A DNA stretch of 35,428 bases from Alphaproteobacteria bacterium (lineage in GTDB: Bacteria > Pseudomonadota > Alphaproteobacteria > Micropepsales > Micropepsaceae), in assembly GCA_015654705.1 (NCBI GenBank), contig JAATGL010000028.1:1-35428 (forward strand), given 5' to 3'. The stretch's first letter is position 1, and every line of letters starts with the position of its first letter. Positions 8,239-17,217 of this stretch are shown piece after piece. The notes under the pieces were generated by a model that worked only from the letters and a program-made list of their open reading frames with translations, was not told the origin of the DNA and made no database searches. Made by a program: the position numbers and the translations under genes.

Positions 8239-9081
8239 TCAACTCCGCTTCGAGGATTCGAGAATGCGCGCGATGATGCTGAGCGAGAGCACCGTCGCGG
8301 TGATCAGCAGCGCCCCCGCCCAGGCAAGCCGGTGCCAGCCTTCGTCCGCCGACATCGCGAAATAATAGATGACATAGGGCAGGCTGGCGATCGGCGCGTT
8401 GAGATTGGTGCTCCAGAACTGGTTGTTCAGCGCGGTGAAAAGCAGCGGCGCAGTCTCACCCGAGATGCGCGCGATGGCGAGCAAAACGCCGGTCAGGATG
8501 CCTGCCCGCGCCGCGCGCCAGGTCACGGCGCGGATCACCGAACTGCGTGGCGCGCCCAACGCCGCCGCCGCCTCGCGCAATCCGTTGGGCACCAAGAGAA
8601 GCATGTTCTCGGTGGTGCGCACGACGACGGGAATGACGATCACGGTGAGCGCGGCCGCGCCCGCCCAGCCCGAGAAATGCCCCATCTTGGTGACGACAAT
8701 CTCGTAGATGAAAAGTCCGGTCACGATCGACGGCGCGCTCAAAAGAATGTCGTTGACGAAGCGCACCAGGAAGGCGAGCCGCGTGTGGCGGCCATATTCG
8801 GCCAGATAGGTTCCGGCCATCAGACCGAGCGGGGTTCCCGCCGCCACCGCGATGGCGCTCATCATCAGGCTTCCGACGATGGCGTTGAGCAGACCGCCCT
8901 CGGCGCCCGAGGTCGGCGTCATTTCGGTGAACAGCCTCACCGACAGGCTGCTGAAGCCGTTGTAGCAAAGCTCGCCCAGGATCAGCGCCAGCCAGACCAG
9001 CCCGAACACGGCCGCCAGCACCGACAGCGTCAGGAACAGCGCGTTGAAACCCTTGCGCTTGGCATAAAGCCGCCGGTTCAC
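8239..9081 (-). CDS. pstA: Phosphate ABC transporter permease
   Basis: 280-residue inner-membrane permease, one of two that form the phosphate channel. It has about six hydrophobic segments and the ABC-permease coupling loop around [20 protein letters not shown], with downstream [20 protein letters not shown] typical of PstA. The track shows it only as the C-terminal part of a 634-residue read-through frame. The true start is the GTG at 9081, which overlaps the pstC stop as GTGA, a sign of translational coupling. Identification is firm; the exact start is likely but not proven. Confidence 0.94.
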   Translation of the reverse strand: MNRRLYAKRKGFNALFLTLSVLAAVFGLVWLALILGELCYNGFSSLSVRLFTEMTPTSGAEGGLLNAIVGSLMMSAIAVAAGTPLGLMAGTYLAEYGRHTRLAFLVRFVNDILLSAPSIVTGLFIYEIVVTKMGHFSGWAGAAALTVIVIPVVVRTTENMLLLVPNGLREAAAALGAPRSSVIRAVTWRAARAGILTGVLLAIARISGETAPLLFTALNNQFWSTNLNAPIASLPYVIYYFAMSADEGWHRLAWAGALLITATVLSLSIIARILESSKRS

Positions 9082-10067
9082 GAGAGGCCCCCGGCGCGGC
9101 GCTCCAGCGCCCGCAGCATCAATTGCGCGGCCGCCAGCACCACGAAGGTGATGAAGAAGAGGATCAAGCCCATCTCGATCAGCGAGGAGATGTAGAGATC
9201 GCCCACGGCTTCGCTGAATTCGTTGGCGATGGTGGCGGAAATCGTGGTGCCCGGCGCGAAGATCGAACTCTGGATGTGATGGGCATTGCCGATCACGAAG
9301 GTGACCGCCATGGTTTCGCCCAGCGCGCGGCCGAGCGCCAGCATTGCCCCGCCCACCACGCCCGAACGCGCGAAGGGCAGCACCACACGCCACATCACTT
9401 CCCAGGTCGTGCAGCCGAGCCCGTAGGCCGCCTCCTTCAGCATGGGTGGCACGGTCTCGAAGACGTCGCGCGTGACGGCGGAGATGAAGGGCAGGATCAT
9501 GATCGACAGGATCAGTGACGCGGTGAAAATGCCGATGCCGTAGGGCGGTCCGGCCAGCACGTTGCGCAGGAACGGGATATCGGACGCCAGCCGGATCAGC
9601 CAGGGCTGCAGCGTGGTCTGGAACGCGGGCGCGAACACGAACAGGCCCCAGATGCCGTAGATGATGCTGGGAATGCCGGCCAGCAATTCGATGGCGATGC
9701 CGATGGGCCGGCGCAGCGGACGCGGACAGATCTCGGTCAGGAAGATCGCGATGCCGATGCCGACCGGCACGGCGATGATCATGGCGAGCGCCGAGGTGAT
9801 CAGCGTGCCGTAGATGGAGGCCAGCGCGCCGAACTTCTCGGTCACCGGGTTCCAGGCTTCGCTGTAGAGGAAGGAGAAGCCGAATTGCCGGATCGCCGGC
9901 AGCGCGCCGATGATCAGCGAGACGATGACGCCGCCGAAGATCGCGATCACCAAAAGCGCGGCCGCCGCCGTCAATCCGTGGAAGCGGGCGTCCTTCATGC
10001 CGAAGCGGCGCACGACATGGGCGCGGCCGGCGGCGACGAGATTCTCGGTCAGGGCGATGTCGTTCAT
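9078..10067 (-). CDS. pstC: Phosphate ABC transporter permease
   Basis: 329-residue inner-membrane permease partnering PstA. It has about six membrane segments, starting with [20 protein letters not shown]. Typical PstC stretches are [20 protein letters not shown], the EAA-type loop [20 protein letters not shown], and [19 protein letters not shown]. The track's longer start at 10235 adds an odd Cys-rich, charge-mixed leader; [15 protein letters not shown] at 10067 is a more credible start, although no good ribosome site precedes it. It is first in a pstC-pstA-pstB unit with no pstS before it. A possible Pho box lies about 207 bases upstream. Confidence 0.92.
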   Translation of the reverse strand: MNDIALTENLVAAGRAHVVRRFGMKDARFHGLTAAAALLVIAIFGGVIVSLIIGALPAIRQFGFSFLYSEAWNPVTEKFGALASIYGTLITSALAMIIAVPVGIGIAIFLTEICPRPLRRPIGIAIELLAGIPSIIYGIWGLFVFAPAFQTTLQPWLIRLASDIPFLRNVLAGPPYGIGIFTASLILSIMILPFISAVTRDVFETVPPMLKEAAYGLGCTTWEVMWRVVLPFARSGVVGGAMLALGRALGETMAVTFVIGNAHHIQSSIFAPGTTISATIANEFSEAVGDLYISSLIEMGLILFFITFVVLAAAQLMLRALERRAGGLS

Positions 10068-10394
10068 GAAAAGGTGCCGATGTCCTAGACGGAAATTCGC
10101 GCCGGGCCGAGCGGTCCCGGGGCTTTGGCCACAGGAATGGCAAAGCCTATCGCCGCCGCATCGCATGCCCGTCGCGTCATCAAAATCCCTTGCGCAACAT
10201 TTTTCCGGCGGCCCGCATGGCGCCAGCCCCACCACGCATTTCGGCCATCACGGTAGGCTTTGGTGCAACGTGCATCACAATTTTACGAAGCTTTTGTGAC
10301 GTCCACGATCCCGGTGGCGCAGATCGAACGTAACGCACTGAATAGTATTAGTAATTTCAATAATCTCCGCCTGCGTCCCGCCATCTGGTGAACG
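10068..10394. other. Divergent intergenic region between pstC and the hybrid kinase
   Basis: 327 bases without a convincing gene. The part next to pstC (10068-10270) is GC-rich and shows no obvious signal. 10274-10302 holds the possible Pho box described separately. 10336-10372 is an AT-rich tract (AATAGTATTAGTAATTTCAATAATC) of unclear role; TATTAG within it could be a -10 for the kinase, with TCGAAC 16 bases upstream, but this is weak. The 123-residue minus-strand ORF of the track across this gap looks like chance. Confidence 0.5.
10274..10302 (-). promoter_or_regulatory. Possible Pho box upstream of pstC
   Basis: On the minus strand three seven-base units occur at an exact 11-base period with AAAA spacers: ACGTCAC-AAAA-GCTTCGT-AAAA-TTGTGAT. 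The PhoB site consensus is repeats of CTGTCAT with four AT-rich bases between them. Units one and three match at about five of seven positions and the middle unit at three. The placement ahead of pst genes supports the reading. The distance of about 207 bases to the pstC start is long. Confidence 0.42.
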
Positions 10395-12722
10395 GTGTTC
10401 GGCGGACAGGACGTGGCGCTATGCCTTTCCAGCGGGCAAGTTTCGGCACGCCGTTTAAGTGTTTCGCAAGCATGGAAGCGGCCTACTGCCTGTGGGCTTT
10501 CAAGGGCACGGAAGACGCGCGCGCGCCATCTGCGGATTTTCTTTGGCCTCCTCGCCTTCGCCATGCTGATGGCGGGGTTCGGCGACGTGCTGCTGCATGG
10601 CCGGCTGGAACTGATGCCGCGGCCCGCATTTGCGGCGCTGATCGCGGCGGTCATCGCCTTTCTGCTGCACGGCTATCTCCTGGCACGCCGGCGCAGCGAG
10701 TTGCTGAACCGGCAGGCGGAGCAGTTGCAGGCCGTCGCCGGACGCTTGGAAGCCTCGCTGGCGGCCGCCGCCGCGGCCAACGCCCAGCTCAACCAGAGCG
10801 AGGCGCGCTACAAGGGCCTGGTCGATGCCCAGGGCGACGCGATTTTCCGTCGCTCGGCCGACAGCCGGCTGACCTATGGCAACGACGCGTTCTTCAAGCT
10901 GTTCGGGCTGAACCCGCGCCAGGCGGTCGGCCGCCCCTTCGCGCCCGACCTGCATCCCGACAGCCGCGCGCCGCTGTTCGGCAGTTTCGCCGGGCTTGAG
11001 ACCGGACGGGCGCGGGTGCGCTATGACCAGCATGTGCGCACCGCCTATGGCTGGCGCTGGTTGGCCTGGGAAGATTATGCGGTGCGCGACGGGCTCGGCC
11101 GCCTCGTCGAGGTCCAGAGCGTCGGGCGCGACATCACCGAGCGCAAGGCGCTGGAGGACGCGCTGACCGAGGCGCGCGACCGTGCCGAGGCTGGATCGCG
11201 CGCCAAATCGGGCTTCCTCGCCACCATGAGCCACGAGATCCGCACGCCGATGAACGGCGTGCTCGGCATGGCGCGGCTGCTGTCCGAGACCGAATTGCGC
11301 GCCGAACAGCGCACCTATGTGGAGGCGATCGCGCAATCGGGCGAATCCCTGCTGGCGCTGATCGGCGACATCCTGGATTTCTCCAAGATCGAATCCGGCA
11401 TGATGAGCTTCGACGAGGACGAGGTGGAATTGCGTCCGCTGGTCGAGCGCGTCATCGAGCTTCTGGCGCCGCGCGCCCATGCCAAGGATATCGAGCTGAT
11501 CGCCGTCACCGCGCCCGACGTTCCGACCACCGTGCGCACCGACAGCGTGCGCCTGCTGCAGGTGCTCAACAATCTGGTCGGCAATGCCGTCAAATTTACC
11601 GAGCGGGGCGGCGTGCGCGTCGATACCGCCATCGTCGAGGGCCGCGAGCGGCGCTTCCTGCGTTTCGAGGTGCGCGACACCGGCGTCGGCGTCCCGGCCG
11701 GAAAGCGCGCCGAAATCTTCCAGGAATTCGTCCAGGCCGATTCCAGCCATGCGCGGCGCTTCGGCGGCACCGGGCTCGGCCTCGCCATTTGCAAGAGGCT
11801 GATCGAGGCGATGGGCGGCGAGATCGGCGTCGAGCCGGGACCGGGCAGCGGCAGCGTCTTCTGGTTCACCCTGCCGGCGGTGGTGGTGACGGCCGCGCCG
11901 CTCGTGCCCGAGCCGCGGCCGCTGAGCGATACGCGCATCGCGATCATCACGCGCAACACGATCCTGCGCGAAGGCCTGAGTGCGCAACTGCGTGCCGTCG
12001 GCGGCACGGTCGCGGCCCTGCTGCAGGACGACGAGATGGGGCAGGAGTTCGATCTCCTGCTGGTCGATGCCGGTACCGCGGCGATACCCGATCCGCGCGC
12101 CGTGCCCGATCCCGACATTCCCTCCTTTGTGCTGCTGGCGCCGGCGGCGCGCGGCAGGCTGGACGAGTTGATGGCGGCGGGCTTTGCCGGCTACCTCGTG
12201 AAACCGGTGCGTCAGGCCACGCTGGCGGGACGGTTGCAGGCCGCGCCGCCGATCGCATTCCCGGCGAGCGAACCGGGTCATACCGCCGCCCTGCCCCCCA
12301 TACATACCGGCGAGAGGCTCCACCGCGCGTTCAAGGTTCTGCTGGCGGAGGACAATCCGGTCAACGCGCTGCTGACGCGCGAACTGCTGCGCCGCCGCGG
12401 TCACCATGTGCGCGAAGTCACCACCGGCGAGGCCGCCGTCAAGGCGATGGGCGCGGAACGCTTCGACCTGCTGCTGACCGACATCCACATGCCCGGCATG
12501 GACGGCATCGAGGCGACCAGGGCGATCCGCGCCGACGAGGCGGCGCACGGGCGGCCGCGCACGCCGATCATCGCGCTGACCGCCGATGCGCTGGAAACCG
12601 GCAAGCGGGCTTGCAAGGACGCCGGCATGGATGGTTTCCTCACCAAGCCCGTCGACCCCGCGCTGCTGGACCAGATGTTCGAAGCCTTCTTTCCCGCCGG
12701 CGCCCGCGACGCCGCCGCATGA
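10395..12722 (+). CDS. Hybrid sensor histidine kinase with degenerate and intact receiver domains
   Basis: About 775 residues from a GTG start that is uncertain (GTG at 10413 is an alternative). Two membrane helices, IFFGLLAFAMLMAGFGDVLL (48-67) and AFAALIAAVIAFLLHGYLL (78-96), enclose only about ten residues, so there is no real periplasmic sensor. Next come a short coiled coil, a PAS-like domain (138-250), the dimerisation domain with His280 (ATMSHEIRTPMNGVLGM) and the ATPase domain (NNLVGNAVKF, RDTGVGVP, FGGTGLGLAI). Residues 512-615 look like a receiver without the acidic pair (IAIITRN) but with LLVDAG and LVKPV. A normal receiver follows (AEDN, Asp696 in LLLTDIHMPG, FLTKPV). Its stop overlaps the ampG start as ATGA. 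Signal and output are unknown. Confidence 0.88.
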   Translation: MFGGQDVALCLSSGQVSARRLSVSQAWKRPTACGLSRARKTRARHLRIFFGLLAFAMLMAGFGDVLLHGRLELMPRPAFAALIAAVIAFLLHGYLLARRRSELLNRQAEQLQAVAGRLEASLAAAAAANAQLNQSEARYKGLVDAQGDAIFRRSADSRLTYGNDAFFKLFGLNPRQAVGRPFAPDLHPDSRAPLFGSFAGLETGRARVRYDQHVRTAYGWRWLAWEDYAVRDGLGRLVEVQSVGRDITERKALEDALTEARDRAEAGSRAKSGFLATMSHEIRTPMNGVLGMARLLSETELRAEQRTYVEAIAQSGESLLALIGDILDFSKIESGMMSFDEDEVELRPLVERVIELLAPRAHAKDIELIAVTAPDVPTTVRTDSVRLLQVLNNLVGNAVKFTERGGVRVDTAIVEGRERRFLRFEVRDTGVGVPAGKRAEIFQEFVQADSSHARRFGGTGLGLAICKRLIEAMGGEIGVEPGPGSGSVFWFTLPAVVVTAAPLVPEPRPLSDTRIAIITRNTILREGLSAQLRAVGGTVAALLQDDEMGQEFDLLLVDAGTAAIPDPRAVPDPDIPSFVLLAPAARGRLDELMAAGFAGYLVKPVRQATLAGRLQAAPPIAFPASEPGHTAALPPIHTGERLHRAFKVLLAEDNPVNALLTRELLRRRGHHVREVTTGEAAVKAMGAERFDLLLTDIHMPGMDGIEATRAIRADEAAHGRPRTPIIALTADALETGKRACKDAGMDGFLTKPVDPALLDQMFEAFFPAGARDAAA

Positions 12723-14053
12723 CGGTGGCAAAGAGCAATCCCCGCCACATCTTCCAAGCCTATCTGCAGCCGCGTACTCTGGTGATGCTGGCGCTGGGCT
12801 TTTCGTCGGGACTGCCCTTCCTGCTGGTCGGCAACACCTTCGGCTATTGGTTGCGCGACGAAGGCACCACGCTGACCGCGATCGGCTTCATCTCCTGGGT
12901 CGGTATCGCCTATTCGCTGAAATTCCTCTGGGCGCCGGTGATCGACCGGGTGAGCGCGCCGCTGTTCGGCCGGCTGGGGCGGCGGCGCAGCTGGATGGCG
13001 CTGGCGCAGATCGTCGTCGCGCTGGGCCTGATCGCCATGGCGGCGACGGGGCCGAAGATATCGCTGGCGCTGCTGGGCGCCTTTGCGCTGGTCGTGGCCT
13101 TCGCCTCCGCCACGCAGGACATCGTGATCGACGCCTGGCGGATCGAATCGGCACAGAGCGGCGAGGAGCTTGGCCTTCTGTCCTCCGCCTACCAGTTCGG
13201 CTATCGCGCGGCGCTGCTGGCAACCGATGCGCTGATCCTGATCGCGGCGGAGAATCTGGGTTGGCCGCTCTCCTATGGTCTCTATGCCGCGCTGATGGGC
13301 ATCGGCCTTGTCGCCACCGTCGCGGCGGCGGAGCCGGTCCAGGCCGACGAGGTCAGCGAAGAGAAAGCGCGCGAAGCCCCGCTCACCTCCCTCAAGGGCC
13401 TCGAAGATGCCGTCGCCGGTCCCTTCATCGCCTTCTTCCGCACCCAAGACGTCCTGGCGCTACTGATACTGATGGCGATCAGCCTTTATCGGCTGCCCGA
13501 TTTCGTGATGGGACCGATGGCCAATCCGCTCTATCACGACCTCGGTCTCAGCAAGGATCTGGTGGGCGCGGTGCGTGCCTCGGTCGGGCTTGTCGCCGCC
13601 TTCGCCGGCATTGCGGTGGGCGGCTTTTGCGCCTTGCGCTTCGGCTATATGCGCGCGCTGATCGTGGGCGGAATCCTTCAGGCCGCCGCTGTCGCCGCCT
13701 ATGCCTGCCTGCCCTTCGCGGGCGGCAATGTGCCGCTGTTCGTCGCCGTCATGGTGGGCGACAATTTCGGCATCAGCTTCGCCGGCGTGGCCCTTGTCTC
13801 CTATATGTCGAGCCTGACCAGCCTGGGCTATACCGCCACGCAATATGCGCTGCTGGCCTCGACCTATGCCTGGGCCGGAAAGATTCTCAAGGGCTTCTCG
13901 GGTGTCGTGGTGGAAAGGCTGAGCGCGAGTTTCGGCCTGATGGATGCCTATGCGATCTTCTTTATCGGCGCCGGCCTGATCGGGGTGCCGGCGGTTTTCC
14001 TGTTCTTGCTGCTGGATGCGCGCCAGCGCGGCATGCGCGCGGCGACGGAATAG
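12719..14053 (+). CDS. ampG: AmpG-type MFS permease (muropeptide uptake)
   Basis: 444-residue major-facilitator protein with about twelve membrane segments. AmpG brings anhydro-muropeptides released from the wall back into the cytoplasm for recycling and, in some species, for beta-lactamase signalling. AmpG-like stretches are MLALGFSSGLPFLLVGNTFG, YWLRDEGTTLTAIG, KFLWAPVIDR, FASATQDIVIDAWRIE and SLGYTATQYALLASTYAWAG. The track shows it only inside longer frames; the true start is the ATG at 12719, overlapping the kinase stop as ATGA, so the two are probably translated together. Family assignment is good; transport of muropeptide specifically is inferred from similarity. Confidence 0.88.
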   Translation: MTVAKSNPRHIFQAYLQPRTLVMLALGFSSGLPFLLVGNTFGYWLRDEGTTLTAIGFISWVGIAYSLKFLWAPVIDRVSAPLFGRLGRRRSWMALAQIVVALGLIAMAATGPKISLALLGAFALVVAFASATQDIVIDAWRIESAQSGEELGLLSSAYQFGYRAALLATDALILIAAENLGWPLSYGLYAALMGIGLVATVAAAEPVQADEVSEEKAREAPLTSLKGLEDAVAGPFIAFFRTQDVLALLILMAISLYRLPDFVMGPMANPLYHDLGLSKDLVGAVRASVGLVAAFAGIAVGGFCALRFGYMRALIVGGILQAAAVAAYACLPFAGGNVPLFVAVMVGDNFGISFAGVALVSYMSSLTSLGYTATQYALLASTYAWAGKILKGFSGVVVERLSASFGLMDAYAIFFIGAGLIGVPAVFLFLLLDARQRGMRAATE

Positions 14054-14091
14054 GCGGCCGGCCGCAGTTTAACGTTCTTATCCGGCCACGT

Positions 14092-14120
14092 TTGTCTTGT
14101 CACACGGTGTGGGATAAAAT
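14092..14120 (+). promoter_or_regulatory. Strong sigma70-type promoter with dyad in the spacer
   Basis: TTGTCT (14092-14097), a spacer of exactly 17 bases, then TAAAAT (14115-14120). Within the spacer, 14101-14111 reads CACACGGTGTG, two perfect five-base arms around a single base, a plausible repressor site. Start would be near 14127, about 55 bases before the GTG of the acyltransferase. The remainder of 14054-14181 shows only the ribosome site GAGGAAAG. Confidence 0.6.
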
Positions 14121-14181
14121 CGCTGCCGTCGCGAAAGGAGCGCTGAGACGCCCGCCCATCGCGTCCCGAGGAAAGCGATAC

Positions 14182-15024
14182 GTGGTCAACATTCACGAGC
14201 CTGGACCGTTCGAAGGCCGTGCCGAGCGGTGGCCGGTTCTGGCCGTCAGCGGTGCGCTGGAGGTCCGCCTGGCGGAGACCGACGCCGAGGTCGAGGCGGC
14301 GCAGCGCTTGCGCTACCGCGTCTTCTACGAAGAGATGTCGGCGGTGCCCTCGCCCGACATGCGTGTGCTGCGGCGCGATTTCGACAAGTTCGACGAATTC
14401 TGCGACCACATGCTGGTGGTCGACCGCTCGCTGAGCGACGCGGACGGCCAACCCGCCGTCGTCGGTACCTACCGGATGATGCGCGAGGAATATCTGCCGA
14501 AAAGCGGCGGCTTCTATACGTCCGGCGAATACGATCTCGCGCCGATGCTGGCGGCATGGCCCGAGAACACGCGCTATCTCGAACTCGGTCGCTCCTGCAT
14601 CATCAAGGCCTATCGCAGCAAGACCGCGACCATGCAGCTTCTGTGGCGCGGCGTGATGGCCTATGTGGCGCGCTTCTCCAGCGACCTGATGTTCGGCTGC
14701 GCCTCATTGCACGGCACCGATCCCGAGGCGCTGGCGTTGTCGCTGTCCTATCTGCATCATTACCACCCCATGCCGCCCGATGTGCGCGTGCGCGCGCGGC
14801 CCGAGCTCTATGTCGAGATGAACCGCATGCCGAAGGACGCGATCGACGTGAAGGAGGCGCTGCGCACCCTGCCGCCGCTGGTCAAGGGCTACCTGCGTGC
14901 CGGCTGCGCCATCGGCGAGGGCGCGGTGATCGATCCCCAGTTCGGCACCACCGACGTGCTCATCTACCTCCCCGTCGGCAGCATGGACCCGCGCTACATG
15001 AACCGCTTCGGCCATAGCGGATAG
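14182..15024 (+). CDS. OlsB-like GNAT-family acyltransferase
   Basis: 280-residue protein of the GNAT fold resembling OlsB, the ornithine N-acyltransferase that makes lyso-ornithine lipid from 3-hydroxyacyl-ACP. Recognisable stretches are VRLAETDAEVEAAQRLRYRV, FYEEMSAV, FDEFCDHMLVVD, VVGTYRMMREE, ELGRSCIIKAYR and LLWRGVMAYVARF. The track hides it in an 812-residue read-through frame. The start is GTG at 14182, with GAGGAAAG six bases before it. The partner olsA, often adjacent, is not here: gshB follows convergently after eight bases. The family is clear; the acceptor, ornithine or another amine, is not proven. Confidence 0.8.
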   Translation: MVNIHEPGPFEGRAERWPVLAVSGALEVRLAETDAEVEAAQRLRYRVFYEEMSAVPSPDMRVLRRDFDKFDEFCDHMLVVDRSLSDADGQPAVVGTYRMMREEYLPKSGGFYTSGEYDLAPMLAAWPENTRYLELGRSCIIKAYRSKTATMQLLWRGVMAYVARFSSDLMFGCASLHGTDPEALALSLSYLHHYHPMPPDVRVRARPELYVEMNRMPKDAIDVKEALRTLPPLVKGYLRAGCAIGEGAVIDPQFGTTDVLIYLPVGSMDPRYMNRFGHSG

Positions 15025-15032
15025 GGCCGCAC

Positions 15033-15983
15033 TCAGACCGGCGGTTTGATTTTCTTCTCGATCGCGTCCCAGATCAGCGCCGCGATATCGGCACCGCCGA
15101 AGCGCTTGACCTCCTGGATGCCGGTCGGCGAGGTGACGTTGATCTCGGTCAGGTAGCTTCCGATCACGTCGATGCCGGTGAAGATCAGCCCGCGCCGCTT
15201 CAGCTCGGGCCCCAGGGCGGCGCAAATGTCCTTCTCGCGCGCCGTCAGGAGCGTGGCTTCGGCCCGGCCGCCGACATGCATGTTGGAGCGCGCCTCGCCC
15301 GCGGCCGGCACGCGGTTGATGGCGCCGGCGAATTCGCCGTCCACCAGAATGATCCGCTTGTCGCCCTGGCGCACTTCGGGGATGTAGCGCTGCACGATCA
15401 CCGGCTCGCGATAGAAGGCGGTGAACATCTCCAGCAGCGCGCCCAGGTTCTCGTCGTCCTGCCGGACGCGGAAGACGCCGGCGCCGCCATTGCCGTAGAG
15501 CGGCTTCAGGATGATGTCCTGGTGCTCGGCGCGGAAGGCGGCGATTTCGGCGCGGTCCGAGGTGATCAGCGTCGGCGGCATCAGGTCCTTGAACTGGGTG
15601 ACGAACAGCTTCTCCGGCGCGTTGCGCACATGCGCCGGATCGTTCACCACCAGGGTCTTCGGCTGCAGCCGCTCCAGGATGTGGGTGGCGGTGATATAGG
15701 CCATGTCGAAGGGCGGATCCTGGCGCATCAGTACGACGTCGGCACGCGACAGGTCGTACACGGAGGATTCGCCCAGCGTGAAATGATCGCCTCTGGTCGC
15801 GCGCACGCTCAAGGGCCGCACCCGCGCCGTCACGGCGCCGTCGTTGAAGGTCAGTTCGCGCGGCCCGTAATAGAGCAGCGCTGCGCCGCGCGCCTGCGCC
15901 TCCAGCGCCAGGGCGAAGGTCGAATCGCCGCCGATATCGATCTTCTCGATCGGGTCCATCTGGATCGCGACGGTCAGCGCCAT
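15033..15983 (-). CDS. gshB: Glutathione synthetase
   Basis: 316-residue ATP-grasp ligase joining gamma-glutamylcysteine and glycine, the last step of glutathione synthesis. Landmarks are [20 protein letters not shown] at the start, [64 protein letters not shown] and [20 protein letters not shown] near the end, all typical of GshB. The ATG at 15983 gives the family length; the track's 347-residue version adds unrelated upstream residues. It is the last gene of the leftward rsmI-yraN-SirB1-gshB block and starts eight bases after the preceding stop, so it is probably cotranscribed. Confidence 0.96.
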   Translation of the reverse strand: MALTVAIQMDPIEKIDIGGDSTFALALEAQARGAALLYYGPRELTFNDGAVTARVRPLSVRATRGDHFTLGESSVYDLSRADVVLMRQDPPFDMAYITATHILERLQPKTLVVNDPAHVRNAPEKLFVTQFKDLMPPTLITSDRAEIAAFRAEHQDIILKPLYGNGGAGVFRVRQDDENLGALLEMFTAFYREPVIVQRYIPEVRQGDKRIILVDGEFAGAINRVPAAGEARSNMHVGGRAEATLLTAREKDICAALGPELKRRGLIFTGIDVIGSYLTEINVTSPTGIQEVKRFGGADIAALIWDAIEKKIKPPV

Positions 15984-15991
15984 GCCATGTC

Positions 15992-16813
15992 CTAATTGAT
16001 GAGGCGTTTGAGGCCGGACAGCCCCAGCGCCGCCTCGTTGTGCAGACTTTGGCCGGGCCCGGCGATCTCCAGGCACGCTTCATAGGCCTTGCGCGCGTCG
16101 CCCAGCACACCTAACGCCTCGTTGAGCCGCGCCAGGTCGAGCCACAGTTCCGCCTTGCGCGGCCCGATCAGCACCATGCGCTTGGCGATCTCCAGCGCCC
16201 GGCCGCGCTCGCCGGTCTCCAGCGCACGGATCTTCAGGTTGTTCTGCAGCCGAATCAGCACATCGACGTCGCTGACCGTTTCGACGAGATGGGCGCTTTC
16301 ATGGCCGCCCATGCGCGGCGGTCCGCCGATACGGTCGGGATCGAGCATGGCACCGCCGTGGAACGGGTCGATCAGGACCTCCCCGCCGGCCTTGGCCAGC
16401 ACCAGCAGGAAATGCGCCGGCGTGTTGAGGCCGGACGCCTTCAGTCCCGCCGCCCGCGCCGCGTGAATATAGAGGATGCCGAGCGCCACCGGCATGCCGC
16501 GCCGCCGCGCGATCACCTCGATCAGGTCGGCGTTGCGCGGATCGTCATAGGTCAGGCGGTCGCCGTCATAGCCGAAGCGCCCGGCCAGCAGATTGGCCAG
16601 CACCCGCGCGCCGTCCTCGGCCTGCGCGACCAGCGGCGCTTCGGCCTCGGCGATGCGGGCGATCTCGTCCAGATGGGCTTGGGCCCCGCCGAGCGGCAGG
16701 CCCGGATGGTCCAGGCTGGCCAGCATCAGGGCTGCCCGCGCGATGTCGTGCGGCCCATCGCCCAGGCGCCCCAGACGGCGCAGATAATCGACCGGATCGT
16801 CGGCTTCGCTCAT
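15992..16813 (-). CDS. SirB1-family transglutaminase-like protein with TPR-like tail
   Basis: 273-residue cytoplasmic protein. Residues about 30-180 match the SirB1 / transglutaminase-like family: [54 protein letters not shown] and [13 protein letters not shown]. The C-terminal third is helical with a TPR-like pattern ([35 protein letters not shown]). The precise function is unknown; the fold resembles thiol proteases, but I do not see a clear Cys-His-Asp triad. I chose the ATG at 16813 (MSEADDP); one at 16831 is also possible. It sits between yraN and gshB, reading in the same direction. Confidence 0.85.
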   Translation of the reverse strand: MSEADDPVDYLRRLGRLGDGPHDIARAALMLASLDHPGLPLGGAQAHLDEIARIAEAEAPLVAQAEDGARVLANLLAGRFGYDGDRLTYDDPRNADLIEVIARRRGMPVALGILYIHAARAAGLKASGLNTPAHFLLVLAKAGGEVLIDPFHGGAMLDPDRIGGPPRMGGHESAHLVETVSDVDVLIRLQNNLKIRALETGERGRALEIAKRMVLIGPRKAELWLDLARLNEALGVLGDARKAYEACLEIAGPGQSLHNEAALGLSGLKRLIN

Positions 16814-16845
16814 TGCGCAAGCTTGCACCATGAACGTAACAAACC

Positions 16846-17217
16846 TCAATCGCCCGGACGGAAGGCGTCGCGCAGATGGCGCGGCAGGGCGCGTGGACTG
16901 ACCGTCACGATGTCGAAGCGCGCCCCCCGTGCCGCGAGTTCGGGCCGGCTCGCCAGATAGAGCGCCGCGGCGCGGGCGATGCGCGCCTGCTGGCGAGCGC
17001 CCAACGCGTCCGCTGCCAGCGCCTCGTCGGCGCGCGCCTTGACCTCCACGAAACAAACCACGCCGGAGGGCGCGCGCGCTATCAGATCGATCTCACCGGC
17101 ACGGGTGCGCACGCGCCGCGCCAGGATGCGGTAGCCCTTGAGCCGCAGCAGCAGCGCCGCGAAGCTTTCGCTGCGCCGCCCGCGTTTCTCGGCCGCCTGG
17201 CGCCGCGCCTCAGCCAT
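16846..17217 (-). CDS. YraN family (UPF0102) endonuclease-like protein
   Basis: 123-residue protein with the restriction-endonuclease-like core of the YraN family: AEKRGRRSESFAALLLRLKG, RILARRVRTRAGEIDLIAR and VCFVEVKARAD. The acidic and lysine residues (E and D in GEIDLI, E-x-K in VEVK) match the PD-(D/E)xK nuclease pattern. Its cellular role is not settled. The ATG at 17217 overlaps the end of rsmI by eight bases; the track's 164-residue version starts inside rsmI in another frame. Pairing with rsmI and an LpoA/LppC gene is common in proteobacteria. Confidence 0.9.
   Translation of the reverse strand: MAEARRQAAEKRGRRSESFAALLLRLKGYRILARRVRTRAGEIDLIARAPSGVVCFVEVKARADEALAADALGARQQARIARAAALYLASRPELAARGARFDIVTVSPRALPRHLRDAFRPGD

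Noticed and set aside
7426-9195. 589-residue plus-strand ORF opposite pstB and pstA
   Set aside because: Antisense shadow of two firm genes. Its His/Arg/Gln/Asp-rich make-up is what reversed GC-rich coding sequence gives.
10068-10235. Cys-rich N-terminal extension of PstC
   Set aside because: The 56 extra residues do not resemble PstC and the composition is that of non-coding DNA; MNDIAL at 10067 is a better start.
10500-12731. 743-residue minus-strand ORF opposite the hybrid kinase
   Set aside because: Same antisense artefact; no motif, and its composition mirrors the kinase codons.
12586-14181. N-terminal half of the 812-residue plus ORF as a fusion with the acyltransferase
   Set aside because: It runs through ampG in the wrong frame. 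A GTG with a good ribosome site at 14182 begins the real acyltransferase.
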